Shown: positions 46,070-54,471, numbered from the stretch's first letter. The stretch: DNA of 64,000 nt from an uncultured Paracoccaceae bacterium (GCA_947488605.1 CANKZJ010000004.1:340175-404174), one strand, 5' to 3'. Made by a program: numbers and translations. The notes: a model not told the origin generated them from the letters alone.

Positions 46070-47053
46070 TTACAGGAAGCCGAGTGTCTTCATCAGGTCA
46101 CCAATTTCTGTTTCCTGTGCTTCAAGGAATGCGCGGAAATCGTCGCCATTGTTGTAGATGTTGACCCAACCGTTGCGGGCACGCACTTCTTCCCACTCGG
46201 GGGTGTCGTACATTTTCGCAATCGCATCTTGCATCATCGCCAGCTTGTCATCAGGCAAGCCCGGTGCCGCAAAGAAGCCGCGCCAGTTGACGAATGTTGT
46301 ATCAAGACCCTGCTCCATCATGGTTGGTGCATCAGCAAATGCTGGTACACGCTCTGGTGAGGTCACGCCAAGAATGCGGACTTCACCTTGCTCGGCCAAA
46401 ACAACCGCCTCAGAGAAACCAGTGGAAAGTGCGCGGATTTCGCCAGACAGCAAACCAGCCATCGCAGCACCACCTGCATCATAAGGGATGTAGTTGAATG
46501 CGGTTGGATCTTCGCCCGCAGCCTGCATCACGGATGCCGCAACAAGGTGGTCAAGACCGCCCGGAACCGAACCACCACCCACGGCAAATGCCATGCCATC
46601 GGCACGGTATGCAGCGAGTAGATCATCCATCGACATGATGTCGCTGTCAGTGTTCACAACAATTGCAGCATAGTCGCCGATTGTACCTGCGACCAATGTC
46701 AGATCACGGAAGCTTTGCGGGAAAACGCCCGTCAGCGAGCGGATCACGATCGGCGTAGAGTTCACCATCATTGTGTTCTGCAGCGAATCTGCGTTCTCGA
46801 TCAGGTGGGCAATCGCCACACCGCCGCCGCCGCCGGACATGTTCTCGTAAGATGCGTTGCCAATAAGGCCCGCGCCCATCAGTGCTTCGCCCGTGCCGCG
46901 TGCTGTACCGTCCCAGCCACCACCAGCGCCGCCGGGAATTAGAAAGTTAATCTCGTCCATCACCTGATGGCCATCCGCCGCGGCGGGGTTCGTAAATGCC
47001 AGCGTGACGGCAGCAGCGGCCATCACAACCCGGCGGGTCATGTTCATTGTCAT
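46070..47053 (-). CDS. tctC: TTT substrate-binding protein, TctC/Bug family
   Basis: Periplasmic solute receptor of the tripartite tricarboxylate transporter (327 residues), with a signal peptide after a Met-rich start (TMNMTRRVVMAAAAVTLAFT, cleavage near AAA-D). IPGGAGGGWDGTARGTGEAL is the Bug-family first loop that contacts the ligand carboxylate; GGGSVPGGLDHLVAASVMQA and YDAGGAAMAGLLSGEIRALS are the second and third. GGAGG precedes the ATG at 47053. First gene of the operon and divergent from tctD, whose product should regulate it. Confidence 0.93.
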   Translation of the reverse strand: MTMNMTRRVVMAAAAVTLAFTNPAAADGHQVMDEINFLIPGGAGGGWDGTARGTGEALMGAGLIGNASYENMSGGGGGVAIAHLIENADSLQNTMMVNSTPIVIRSLTGVFPQSFRDLTLVAGTIGDYAAIVVNTDSDIMSMDDLLAAYRADGMAFAVGGGSVPGGLDHLVAASVMQAAGEDPTAFNYIPYDAGGAAMAGLLSGEIRALSTGFSEAVVLAEQGEVRILGVTSPERVPAFADAPTMMEQGLDTTFVNWRGFFAAPGLPDDKLAMMQDAIAKMYDTPEWEEVRARNGWVNIYNNGDDFRAFLEAQETEIGDLMKTLGFL

Positions 47054-47174
47054 CGGTATTCCTCCCATTTGACAGGCGGAGATTCCCCGCCCATGCTTCA
47101 CTACCGCATGCCAAGCTGACACAAGCCTGACACGGGCGCGAACGCGATGGTATGGACGAAGGGGACACGGATCA

Positions 47175-47837
47175 ATGCGCTTCTTGCTCGTTGAGGATAA
47201 TATAGAATTGGCGGAGGCCGTGGTCGCGCGTCTGTCGTTAGATGGCCATGCTGTCGACCACGCCAAAACGCTGGCAGAAGCGGACGAATGGCTTGCAGTG
47301 GCCGAGTACGATCTGATGCTGCTTGATGTGATGCTACCAGACGGTGATGGGCGGGAATTCCTACGTAAGACGCGGACCGCGGAACGCTTGCCCGTGATCG
47401 TTTTGACTGCGCGCAGTCAAATATCGGATCGTGTAGATACACTTGATCTCGGTGCGGATGACTACCTCACAAAGCCCTTTGATTTCGGTGAACTAGAAGC
47501 GCGTTGTCGCGCGGTACTGCGCAGGCGTGGGACGCCTATGCCGGTCCTCGTTCCTTTGGGATCAGCGCTTTTTGATCCTTCGTCAGGCACTTTGACGCAA
47601 GATGGTGTCAGCCACCCATTGCGCAATCGCGAATTAAGACTGCTTGAGGTATTTGCCCGTAACAAAGGCCAGATACTGTCGAAATCCCAACTGTTGGACC
47701 GGCTCTTTTCACAAGATGCAGAAGTGACCGAAAATGCGATTGAGGTCTATGTTGGTCGCCTGAGGAAGCGACTGCAAGATGCCGGTGTTCAGATCGAGAC
47801 TGTGCGCGGTGTCGGATATAGAATGGTCGCTCCATGA
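47175..47837 (+). CDS. tctD: response regulator, TctD-like (OmpR family)
   Basis: A 220-residue two-component regulator. The receiver domain has Asp51 as phosphoacceptor (LMLLDVMLPDGDG), an acidic pair in VEDN, Thr in VLTARS and Lys in DYLTKPFDFGE. The C-terminal winged helix (RNRELRLLEVFARNKGQILS to GRLRKRLQDAGVQIETVRG) binds DNA. It is divergent from tctC, and its stop overlaps the kinase gene start by four bases. By position it is the TctD activator of the TTT genes. Confidence 0.93.
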   Translation: MRFLLVEDNIELAEAVVARLSLDGHAVDHAKTLAEADEWLAVAEYDLMLLDVMLPDGDGREFLRKTRTAERLPVIVLTARSQISDRVDTLDLGADDYLTKPFDFGELEARCRAVLRRRGTPMPVLVPLGSALFDPSSGTLTQDGVSHPLRNRELRLLEVFARNKGQILSKSQLLDRLFSQDAEVTENAIEVYVGRLRKRLQDAGVQIETVRGVGYRMVAP

Positions 47838-49231
47838 GTGCGGCAGCATCACGTCCTTTTTGGTGGCGTTCAATTGGGCAACGTCTGACAATTCTATTGG
47901 CCGTGATTGCGGCTGTGCTGGCGATCTTGTCGTGGTGGATGGTGACAAGCTTTGCGCGCGAGGCAGCAGAGCGCACCCAAGACAATGTGCTTGTCGCGTC
48001 TGCCACATCTATCGCCGAGGCATTGCGCAGTGAGCAGGGTACGATCCTTTTGGAATTACCCTATTCGGCTTTCGCAATGTTGGATGCGATTGGTGAGGAT
48101 CGGGTGTTCTACCGGGTGGCCGCAGACGGCGAAACCCTGACTGGGTATGAGGACCTCGTGCCGATCAATCCCCCTGACAGACCGGGCGACGTTGCAGTCA
48201 GGACGCTCAGTTTCCGTGGCGATTTGGTGCGGATGGTTACTATCCAAAGGACTGTTCTTGCAGGACAACAGCCTGTTTCTGTTCTTGTCAGCGTTGCCCA
48301 AACCCGCACGGGAGTAGAGGCAATTGGAACTGGCCTTTCACGCACGGCAGCAGTTTTGTCGGTAGCATTTTTCTTGTTGGCCGTTGGGCTAGGGGCCTTT
48401 GCGACGACCAGTTCTTTGCAACCTCTCAACAGTTTCGCACAAGCTGTCACAAGGCGCGGTCCGTCTGATTTGCGCCCACTAAGGCGCAGAGTGCCGGACG
48501 AATTGTCACCATTGCTGATCGCGCTTAATCGTCTGATGGAGCGATTGGGGCAATCTATCCGCCGCTCAGAAGAATTTATCGCCGAGGCAGCACATCGCGT
48601 GCGGACCCCGCTTGCAACCGTTAGAGCGCAGGCTGAACTTGCCTTGCATACTGTCGAGAAAGACAACGAAAAGCAGATGTTGCGCCGCATGATCAGGGCG
48701 GTTGATGAAAGTTCGCGATCTGCGAGCCAGTTGCTGGATCATGCGACGGTTAGTTTTCGAGCCGATGCATTGGCACAAGACCGCGTTGATTTAGCCGAGC
48801 TTGCAGCAAAAGTGACCGAGGGGTTGGAGCCAACTGCCGAGATGAAGGACATCGCGCTGCATTTGGATGCCGAGGGTCCAGCTGATGTGCGCGGAGATAC
48901 TATTTTGTTGGAAAGTGCGCTGCGCAACGTACTTGATAATTCAGTGAAGTATTCGCCCGCTGAAACCGAGGTGATGATCAAGTTGTCGAAGGATGATGCA
49001 ACCCATTGGCGGATTACTATTCGTGATCATGGCCGTGGCTTTTCTGCGGATTCCTTGCCGGAGTTGACCGCGCGCTTCAAACGCGGAACGAATGTCGAAA
49101 AGGTCGTGGGTTCCGGGCTTGGTCTGACAATCGCCGAAGAAGTTCTGCAAGCGCACGGCGGTCGCCTTGAACTGTCAAACCCTCAGGACGGAGCTGGCGC
49201 ATGCGTTTCACTCATATTGCCCGCAGCCTAG
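47834..49231 (+). CDS. tctE: sensor histidine kinase, TctE-like
   Basis: A 465-residue membrane kinase. The N-terminal TctE-type sensor region has two helices (about 20-40 and 175-195) around a periplasmic loop. AEAAHRVRTPLATVRAQAEL is the H-box with the phosphorylated His near residue 254; NVLDNSVKYSP (N-box), DHGRGF (G1) and GSGLGLTIAEEV (G2) form the ATPase domain. It pairs with the preceding tctD gene. The following binding-protein gene starts 31 bases before its stop, so all three are translated as one unit. Confidence 0.93.
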   Translation: MSAAASRPFWWRSIGQRLTILLAVIAAVLAILSWWMVTSFAREAAERTQDNVLVASATSIAEALRSEQGTILLELPYSAFAMLDAIGEDRVFYRVAADGETLTGYEDLVPINPPDRPGDVAVRTLSFRGDLVRMVTIQRTVLAGQQPVSVLVSVAQTRTGVEAIGTGLSRTAAVLSVAFFLLAVGLGAFATTSSLQPLNSFAQAVTRRGPSDLRPLRRRVPDELSPLLIALNRLMERLGQSIRRSEEFIAEAAHRVRTPLATVRAQAELALHTVEKDNEKQMLRRMIRAVDESSRSASQLLDHATVSFRADALAQDRVDLAELAAKVTEGLEPTAEMKDIALHLDAEGPADVRGDTILLESALRNVLDNSVKYSPAETEVMIKLSKDDATHWRITIRDHGRGFSADSLPELTARFKRGTNVEKVVGSGLGLTIAEEVLQAHGGRLELSNPQDGAGACVSLILPAA

Positions 49232-50235
49232 CGGTTGCGTTGCTCTTATTGCTGTCTGGCAGCGCTGTAGCCGCGCTCGAAATTGAAGACCGGAAGCTTT
49301 ACCGTGGAACAGGTGATCGGGTGATCAGCGTTTTATCGACAGCCGATCTGGCTGTTTTCGAGCCGTTCATTTTGCAATTTCAAATCGAACAGCCGGACAT
49401 TGGGATAGACTATCAGGTGGCTTCCAGCACCGAGGTGCACAAGGCGATAAGGGATGGGGCGGCATTTGATCTGGCGATCTCATCTGCGATGGATCTTCAG
49501 TTTCAACTGGCGAATGACGGTGCCGCACAGGCCTATTCGTCGCCAACGACGCAACGTCTGCCTGTCTGGGCACGCTGGCGCGATCAGGTGTTTGCATTCA
49601 CCGCAGAACCGGCGGTCACCGTTATTTCACGAGAACGTTTCGCGGGCTTGGATCGCCCCAAGACGCGTCAGGAGTTGATCGCGTTATTACGCCAAAACCC
49701 TGAAGTCTTTCAAAATGCCATTGGGACCTATGACGTGCGTATCAGCGGGTTGGGGTATCTGTTCGCGACGCAAGAAGCGCGCAACTCTGATACATTTTGG
49801 CGGCTGTCTGAATTGATGGGCGGGCAGGGGGCGGCCCTTTATTGTTGTTCTGCGCAAATGATTGACGATGTGGGGTCGGGTCGCCTTGCCTTAGCGTACA
49901 ACGTCTTGGGGTCTTATGCGACGGAACGTATCGCGCGCGATGACCGGCTTGAGATATTGGAGCTTGAAGACTACGCGACAGTCATGCTGCGCACGGCCTT
50001 GATCCCGGCTACCGCAAATGACGAGCAAAGCGCGGCCTTGTTTCTGGATCGTTTGCTAGAGGAAGGGATGCGCGACACGCCTGAAACATGGGATTTGCCG
50101 CCGCTGGGTGCTGCAAATCAACCCGAGGCGCGTGCTTATGGTCCGATCCGTCTTGGTCCGGCGCTTTTGGTCTATCTGGACAAACTCAACCGTGGCGCAT
50201 TTTTGCGCGCTTGGAGTGACGCGATGCTGCAATAG
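49201..50235 (+). CDS. periplasmic substrate-binding protein of the TctDE operon (extracytoplasmic sensor)
   Basis: A 344-residue secreted protein (signal peptide with core SLAVALLLLLSGSAVAALE), of the iron/organic-acid type ABC-binding fold: VISVLSTADLAVFEPFILQF, VASSTEVHKAIRDGAAFDLA and RLALAYNVLGSYATERIARD are recognisable. It begins inside tctE and has no permease or ATPase of its own beside it. Binding proteins fused into TctDE operons occur in other proteobacteria and serve as the ligand-sensing third component, handing the signal to the kinase loop. A transport role for the following ABC genes is possible but those have their own receptor. Confidence 0.78.
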   Translation: MRFTHIARSLAVALLLLLSGSAVAALEIEDRKLYRGTGDRVISVLSTADLAVFEPFILQFQIEQPDIGIDYQVASSTEVHKAIRDGAAFDLAISSAMDLQFQLANDGAAQAYSSPTTQRLPVWARWRDQVFAFTAEPAVTVISRERFAGLDRPKTRQELIALLRQNPEVFQNAIGTYDVRISGLGYLFATQEARNSDTFWRLSELMGGQGAALYCCSAQMIDDVGSGRLALAYNVLGSYATERIARDDRLEILELEDYATVMLRTALIPATANDEQSAALFLDRLLEEGMRDTPETWDLPPLGAANQPEARAYGPIRLGPALLVYLDKLNRGAFLRAWSDAMLQ

Positions 50236-50348
50236 GGCGCAATTGGTTGAGTTATGGCATTCACCGACGAGGGCGTCGTATCATGCTGGACTCGTCTGAT
50301 GCGCGGAATTACCCTTTGCGCAAATGGGTTCAACAGAAGGTTCTAGAT

Positions 50349-51164
50349 ATGTCAAAGACGCTCTCTCTCGCGGCGATTTCAGTCGCACTGATGACAACCA
50401 CAGCATTTGCTGGTGGCCACTGTGCTGCTGGTAAAACATTGACCGAAGGCACGCTGACGATCGCGACCGGTAATCCAGCATACTATCCGTGGGTCCTTGA
50501 TGATGCACCCGAAAGCGGAGAAGGGTTTGAGGCCGCCGTTGCTTTTGCACTGGCCACCGAGATGGGTTTTGCAGCCGAAGATGTGCTTTGGGTACGGTCG
50601 TCTTTTGACGAGGCTATTCAGCCGGGTGCAAAGAACTTCGATATTAACATTCAACAGTATTCGATCACGCCAGAGCGCGACCAAGTTGTTGATTTCTCAG
50701 CACCCTATTACACCGCACCGATGGCCGTCTTGGTCAGCGCGAATGCAGTTGATACCGCCCCCACAATCGAGGCTCTCCGCGCGCTAAAATGGGGCGCTGT
50801 TGGGTCAACGACGGCTGTGCCAAAGCTCGCGGCGATTATCCAACCAAACGATGATCCACTGCTTTATGGCGACAACGCGGACGTGAATGCGGCGATGACG
50901 GCCAATCAGATTGACGCAGCTCTCTTTGACCTTCCAACAGCGCTTTTCCTCAGTGCGGTGATGATCGAAGGGTCGAAAGTCATCGGTCAATTCGCACCTG
51001 ATGCAAGCGACAATCCTGATCAATTCGGCATGTTGATGGAGGAAGGAAATCCCCTCAAAGCCTGCGTCGACGAGGCTTTGGCCGCGATGAAAGAAAGTGG
51101 TGAATTGGCTGCGATCGAGGCAAAGTGGCTTCAGGACACCACCGGTGTTCCGCTGATCGAATAA
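50349..51164 (+). CDS. amino-acid-type ABC transporter substrate-binding protein
   Basis: A 271-residue family 3 solute-binding protein with a signal peptide (SKTLSLAAISVALMTTTAFA, cleavage before GGHCAAG). GTLTIATGNPAYYPWVLDD, EGFEAAVAFALATEMGFAAE, NINIQQYSITPERDQVVDFS-like text (residues about 98-118) and TTAVPKLAAI are the domain one and two motifs of polar amino-acid receptors. The ligand is unknown; a polar amino acid or a small acid is possible. AGAAGG lies about 9 bases before the ATG. Its stop is followed at once by the permease ATG. Position behind the TctDE genes may be chance or functional. Confidence 0.9.
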   Translation: MSKTLSLAAISVALMTTTAFAGGHCAAGKTLTEGTLTIATGNPAYYPWVLDDAPESGEGFEAAVAFALATEMGFAAEDVLWVRSSFDEAIQPGAKNFDINIQQYSITPERDQVVDFSAPYYTAPMAVLVSANAVDTAPTIEALRALKWGAVGSTTAVPKLAAIIQPNDDPLLYGDNADVNAAMTANQIDAALFDLPTALFLSAVMIEGSKVIGQFAPDASDNPDQFGMLMEEGNPLKACVDEALAAMKESGELAAIEAKWLQDTTGVPLIE

Positions 51165-51998
51165 ATGGCGCATGAGAAAGTGGCGGGTTTGACCCGCCGC
51201 GCACGCTATGAGGCGCAACAGCGTCGCCGCTCTCTCATTATCGCGGCGACAAGTACTGTTATTGTCCTCGCTGCAATCATCATTTTTGTGCCGATGGCAC
51301 CGGGCTGGGCGAAGGTCCAGCAGAGCTTTTTCAATGGCGATGTCCTCGCACGTTCGTTCCCAAAACTGTTGGAAGCTTTCACTGTCAACATGATGATCTT
51401 TGCGTGGTCGGCCCCGGCTATCGCAATTCTGGGGCTTTTGATCGCACTCGCGCGGGATGCGCGATCACCGGCACTGTTCCCGCTGCGGATTTTTGGCGCA
51501 GCGTTTACGGATATTTTTCGTGGTGTGCCGGTTATTTTGACCGTTTATCTGATCGGTTTTGGCATCCCCGGTCTTGGCCTCCCACGCCCTTGGAATTCGC
51601 CCTACATTTGGGGGTCATTGGCGCTGATCCTGACCTATTCGGCCTATGTGGCCGAGATTTTCCGTTCCGGCATCGACAGTGTGCATCATAGCCAGCGGTC
51701 AGCGGCCCTATCCCTGGGGCTGTCGGAACGGCAAGTGATGCGGGATGTTGTGTTGCCGCAGGCAATCCGCAACGTCGTTCCATCCCAGATGAACATGTTG
51801 ATTGCTTTGCAAAAGGATGTGTCGCTGCTGAGCTTCATCGGCCCGGTCGAGATTTTTCGTCAAGCCGGTGTATTCAAATCGTTGTTGGCAAATTTTACGC
51901 CTTATGTTGGCGCTGCAATTATCTTCTTGATCGTGACCATCCCGGCTACGCGTTATGCCGATTACCTGATGGCGCGCCAGATGCGGGACCGTAGTTGA
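51165..51998 (+). CDS. amino-acid-type ABC transporter permease
   Basis: A 277-residue permease of the His/Glu/Gln family. Five to six helices are visible. AAFTDIFRGVPVILTVYLIG and AEIFRSGIDSVHHSQRSAAL, then SLGLSERQVMRDVVLPQAIR carry the conserved EAA coupling loop (here S-A-A-L-S-L-G). It would form a homodimeric channel in the inner membrane. The start codon adjoins the receptor stop, and the end overlaps the ATPase gene by four bases. Only one permease is present, so the transporter is of the single-permease kind. Confidence 0.93.
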   Translation: MAHEKVAGLTRRARYEAQQRRRSLIIAATSTVIVLAAIIIFVPMAPGWAKVQQSFFNGDVLARSFPKLLEAFTVNMMIFAWSAPAIAILGLLIALARDARSPALFPLRIFGAAFTDIFRGVPVILTVYLIGFGIPGLGLPRPWNSPYIWGSLALILTYSAYVAEIFRSGIDSVHHSQRSAALSLGLSERQVMRDVVLPQAIRNVVPSQMNMLIALQKDVSLLSFIGPVEIFRQAGVFKSLLANFTPYVGAAIIFLIVTIPATRYADYLMARQMRDRS

Positions 51999-52729
51999 TG
52001 GCGAAACTTGAACTGAGGGAAGTCGTCAAACGGTTCGGTAACACAACGGTCTGCAATGGGATCAATCTGGATGTCGCAGAAGGCCAGATGGTCTGTCTGA
52101 TTGGTGCGTCCGGTGCCGGAAAATCTACCCTGCTGCGGTGTATCAACCTGCTTGAGCCGATTGATGACGGCGAAATCTTTTTAGATGGTGAAGATATCGC
52201 AGAACCAGGTTTAAATCCGCAAGGAGTGCGGGCGCGGATCGGAATGGTTTTTCAAAGCTTCAATCTCTTTCCACATATGACGGCGCTCGAGAATGCGATG
52301 CTGGCTCCCAGACGCGTTCATGGCAAAGCAAGGGTTGACCTGCAGCCAGATATTGAAGCGTTGTTCGAGCGTTTTGGCTTGGCCGACAGGATGGGAAATT
52401 ACCCTGATCAGCTCTCGGGTGGTCAACAGCAACGTGTTGCCATTGTCCGAGCACTGGCGATGCGCCCCGAAGTCATGTTGTTCGATGAGATCACGTCTGC
52501 GCTTGACCCTCAGCTGGTTGGCGAAGTCTTGGACGTCCTGCTCATGCTAAAAAAGCAAGGTATGACAATGGTCCTTGCCACCCATGAAATGGGATTTGCC
52601 CGCGAAGCTGCGGACAAAGTGTGTTTCCTGAAAGATGGCCGCATTGTCGAAGAAGGCGCGCCTGACCAGCTTTTTGGCACGCCGAAACACCCAGAAACCC
52701 AAGCGTTCTTGGCACGTGCCTTGAAATAG
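51995..52729 (+). CDS. amino-acid-type ABC transporter ATP-binding protein
   Basis: A 244-residue ABC ATPase. Walker A GASGAGKST near residue 36, Q-loop MVFQSFNLFPH, signature LSGGQQQRVAIVRALA, Walker B VMLFDEITSALDP and switch His in LATHEMGFAREAAD. The DEITSALD form (Ile for the common Pro) recurs in this family. It completes the receptor-permease-ATPase set. It is the last gene before the accessory region; a tRNA-Ser-like remnant starts 14 bases after its stop. Confidence 0.93.
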   Translation: MMAKLELREVVKRFGNTTVCNGINLDVAEGQMVCLIGASGAGKSTLLRCINLLEPIDDGEIFLDGEDIAEPGLNPQGVRARIGMVFQSFNLFPHMTALENAMLAPRRVHGKARVDLQPDIEALFERFGLADRMGNYPDQLSGGQQQRVAIVRALAMRPEVMLFDEITSALDPQLVGEVLDVLLMLKKQGMTMVLATHEMGFAREAADKVCFLKDGRIVEEGAPDQLFGTPKHPETQAFLARALK

Positions 52730-52743
52730 TAGTTTTGGGTTTA

Positions 52744-52757
52744 TGGCGGAGACGAAG
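52744..52757 (-). other. tRNA-Ser 3'-end-like remnant (possible att core)
   Basis: Read on the minus strand, CTTCGTCTCCGCCA equals the usual 3' end of a bacterial tRNA-Ser, with the CGTCTCC acceptor side, discriminator and CCA. No tRNA body is attached. Such orphan 3' ends are typical footprints of integration at tRNA genes. Inferred; the matching second site is not in the window. Confidence 0.4.
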
Positions 52758-52830
52758 TCCGAAAGTTGTTTTATATCAGTCGCTTAAGTATTTGTTTTTG
52801 TTGGGGTTAGGATTTCCGAGAGTTGCTATT

Positions 52831-52851
52831 TGTGCAGCAAAGTGTGCAGCA
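52831..52851. repeat. tandem 9-mer TGTGCAGCA
   Basis: TGTGCAGCA occurs at 52831-52839 and 52843-52851, a 12-base step. Short direct repeats like this can be recombinase arm sites beside an attachment core. Evidence is position and repetition only. Confidence 0.45.
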
Positions 52852-53100
52852 GAATGGGGCGACTTTTTCTGCCCATAGCCTTCGACATGGGTAACCTGAT
52901 GCTGCGAACCGGTCATTTGCGAGACTGAGGAATTTCGCGCTCATGTCCGCGAACCTCTGAAGTGTCGCACCTCAGAGCAGGGTTCTGCAAAGCGATGTTC
53001 TCGGCCCGTTGCGGACCTTGATTTCCGACCCCTAGGCCACTGCGCAGCGTGCCGAAAGCAGACATCCTGGAAGGAGTGAGTGTTCGGCTCTAAACTGATT

Positions 53101-53973
53101 TCAGGAGATTGAGTTCAGAAGCAAGGCACGAGCGTACTTGAAGCCGTTTTCCAATGCTTGGTCAATTTCCTTCAGCAGTTCCGCATCTCCCTTGCTCTTA
53201 CCTCCGTGAACGATTGCATTGCGGGTTCTGTAAAAGCGATCGATGTCCTCACCGATCTGAGCATTCTCTTCGTTGCTCGCACCCAAGAGGCTAGAAACGT
53301 TGCGGCTCAGCTCCTTCTTGTATGTCTTCTCTTCTGGAAAGTAGCGTTCGAAGATGATTGCAAGATCAAGGATGCGATCTTCCTTAGCAAACCTGCCAAA
53401 TGTCCTTTGGGCCTCAGCGAGTCGGTGAATCAATGGGGCTATCGTCGCGTAGTTTGTTTTGCTTTTTTTTGAGAACAGTTCCACTGCATGTCGAACACGA
53501 TCTGGGCTTGCGGGACTTTGCTTCCGGAACGGGTCGCGGAAATTGCCAACAAACTCACCAGCTCTTGCCGACCCGGGGCCGTGGTGTTGCCCCAAGAGTT
53601 GAAGGCTTGTTTTTGAGACAACACACGGAAAGTCATACACCCACGTTATTGGGCATTCCAGCACGACAGACAAAAGCTCGGCGAACTCTGCAGCGACGCG
53701 GTGAAACAACAAAGGTACGCCTCTCGGGCGTCTGTCCCGAAGAGGGGCATGTACATGGCGGAGTTCTGGCTTCCAACGGAACGGAGCCGCAATGCCAAAA
53801 AACAACTCTAGATCACGCGCTTTTACTTGATCTGGCGCGCGATCTTTAAACCAGCGTGGTTCAATGTAATCGCAAAATTCGTCGAATGGGGCAATGAAGT
53901 AGCCACCTCCCAGATCGTACTTTTCGGCGACTCTAACTCCATAAAAGAGATCGACGTCTAACCCGAGATCCAA
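53101..53973 (-). CDS. Apea-type HEPN domain protein
   Basis: A 290-residue protein with a C-terminal HEPN fold: helices with LDLAIIFERYFPEEKTYKKE and SLLGASNEENAQIGEDIDR, then TRNAIVHGG with the R-x4-H ribonuclease motif (Arg251, His256) and a final helix. The family often acts as RNA-cleaving toxin in defence or abortive infection. The only start nearby is a TTG at 53973. The nine codons between it and an in-frame TAG at 54001 read HRVSPLTND, and PLTNDLDLGLDVDLFYGVRV looks like the N-terminal signature of the family. The gene may thus be the 3' part of a longer one (see the 156-residue frame upstream). Confidence 0.7.
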   Translation of the reverse strand: MDLGLDVDLFYGVRVAEKYDLGGGYFIAPFDEFCDYIEPRWFKDRAPDQVKARDLELFFGIAAPFRWKPELRHVHAPLRDRRPRGVPLLFHRVAAEFAELLSVVLECPITWVYDFPCVVSKTSLQLLGQHHGPGSARAGEFVGNFRDPFRKQSPASPDRVRHAVELFSKKSKTNYATIAPLIHRLAEAQRTFGRFAKEDRILDLAIIFERYFPEEKTYKKELSRNVSSLLGASNEENAQIGEDIDRFYRTRNAIVHGGKSKGDAELLKEIDQALENGFKYARALLLNSIS

Positions 53974-54000
53974 GTCGTTCGTCAGGGGCGAAACCCTATG

Positions 54001-54471
54001 CTATGAAGAGAGCAACAGCAGCGAGCTCAACTCACCTGCTGTCCAGAGAAACTTCTTTTCCGGCCGGTAGTATTGCCGGGCCATTAAACCCGAAATTATC
54101 TGCGCCAGGCCTGTAAAGGTCTCGCCGTTAACTACTCCTACTTGGACAGCCTCGGTGCCAAGCGCCATTCTGAGAACGGAAGCCAATCCGGGATGGGCTC
54201 TAAGAAGGGATCTGACAGGCGCAAGTGCTTCAATGAGCGGTTTGTAGTACTCTCTTTCTTCGGCGCTCTTTGCAACTAGCGCGTCGTTGTAGACCCAGCA
54301 ATAATCGTCACCTGGAAATGGTGTTTCGTCCTTTCCGTTAAACGAGTATTGCGTCGGAGAACCATTGACGCTCCAGTAATCTTGCAAATACTTCTCTTGT
54401 GCCTTTGCAAGTCGCTTTAAAGCCTTGGATAGCCTTTGCTCCCAATCAGCGGCATCAAATTCATGTTTCAT
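54001..54471 (-). CDS. uncharacterised protein in frame with the HEPN gene
   Basis: A 156-residue soluble frame (MKHEFDAADWEQRLSKALKR onward): an N-terminal amphipathic helix, then a YKPLIEALAPVRSLLRAHPG helix and a hydrophobic end (AGELSSLLLLSS). It ends in TAG at 54001-54003 and the HEPN reading continues in the same frame, so the two frames together would give about 456 residues. I do not recognise the domain. Either two adjacent genes of one toxin-type pair, or a single gene interrupted by a nonsense codon or read through. The start is the ATG at 54471 with no good ribosome site. Confidence 0.55.
   Translation of the reverse strand: MKHEFDAADWEQRLSKALKRLAKAQEKYLQDYWSVNGSPTQYSFNGKDETPFPGDDYCWVYNDALVAKSAEEREYYKPLIEALAPVRSLLRAHPGLASVLRMALGTEAVQVGVVNGETFTGLAQIISGLMARQYYRPEKKFLWTAGELSSLLLLSS

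Larger units (their letters stand above)
52730..53100. other. 371-base gap, boundary of accessory region
   Basis: No gene is seen between the convergent ABC ATPase and HEPN genes. It holds the tRNA-Ser-like remnant (52744), two tandem 9-mers (52831), an AT-rich stretch (52760-52830), and from about 53000 a first degenerate stretch resembling the dispersed repeats (GGCCCGTTGCGGACCTTGAT, then GTGCCGAAAGCAGACATCC). Confidence 0.5.
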
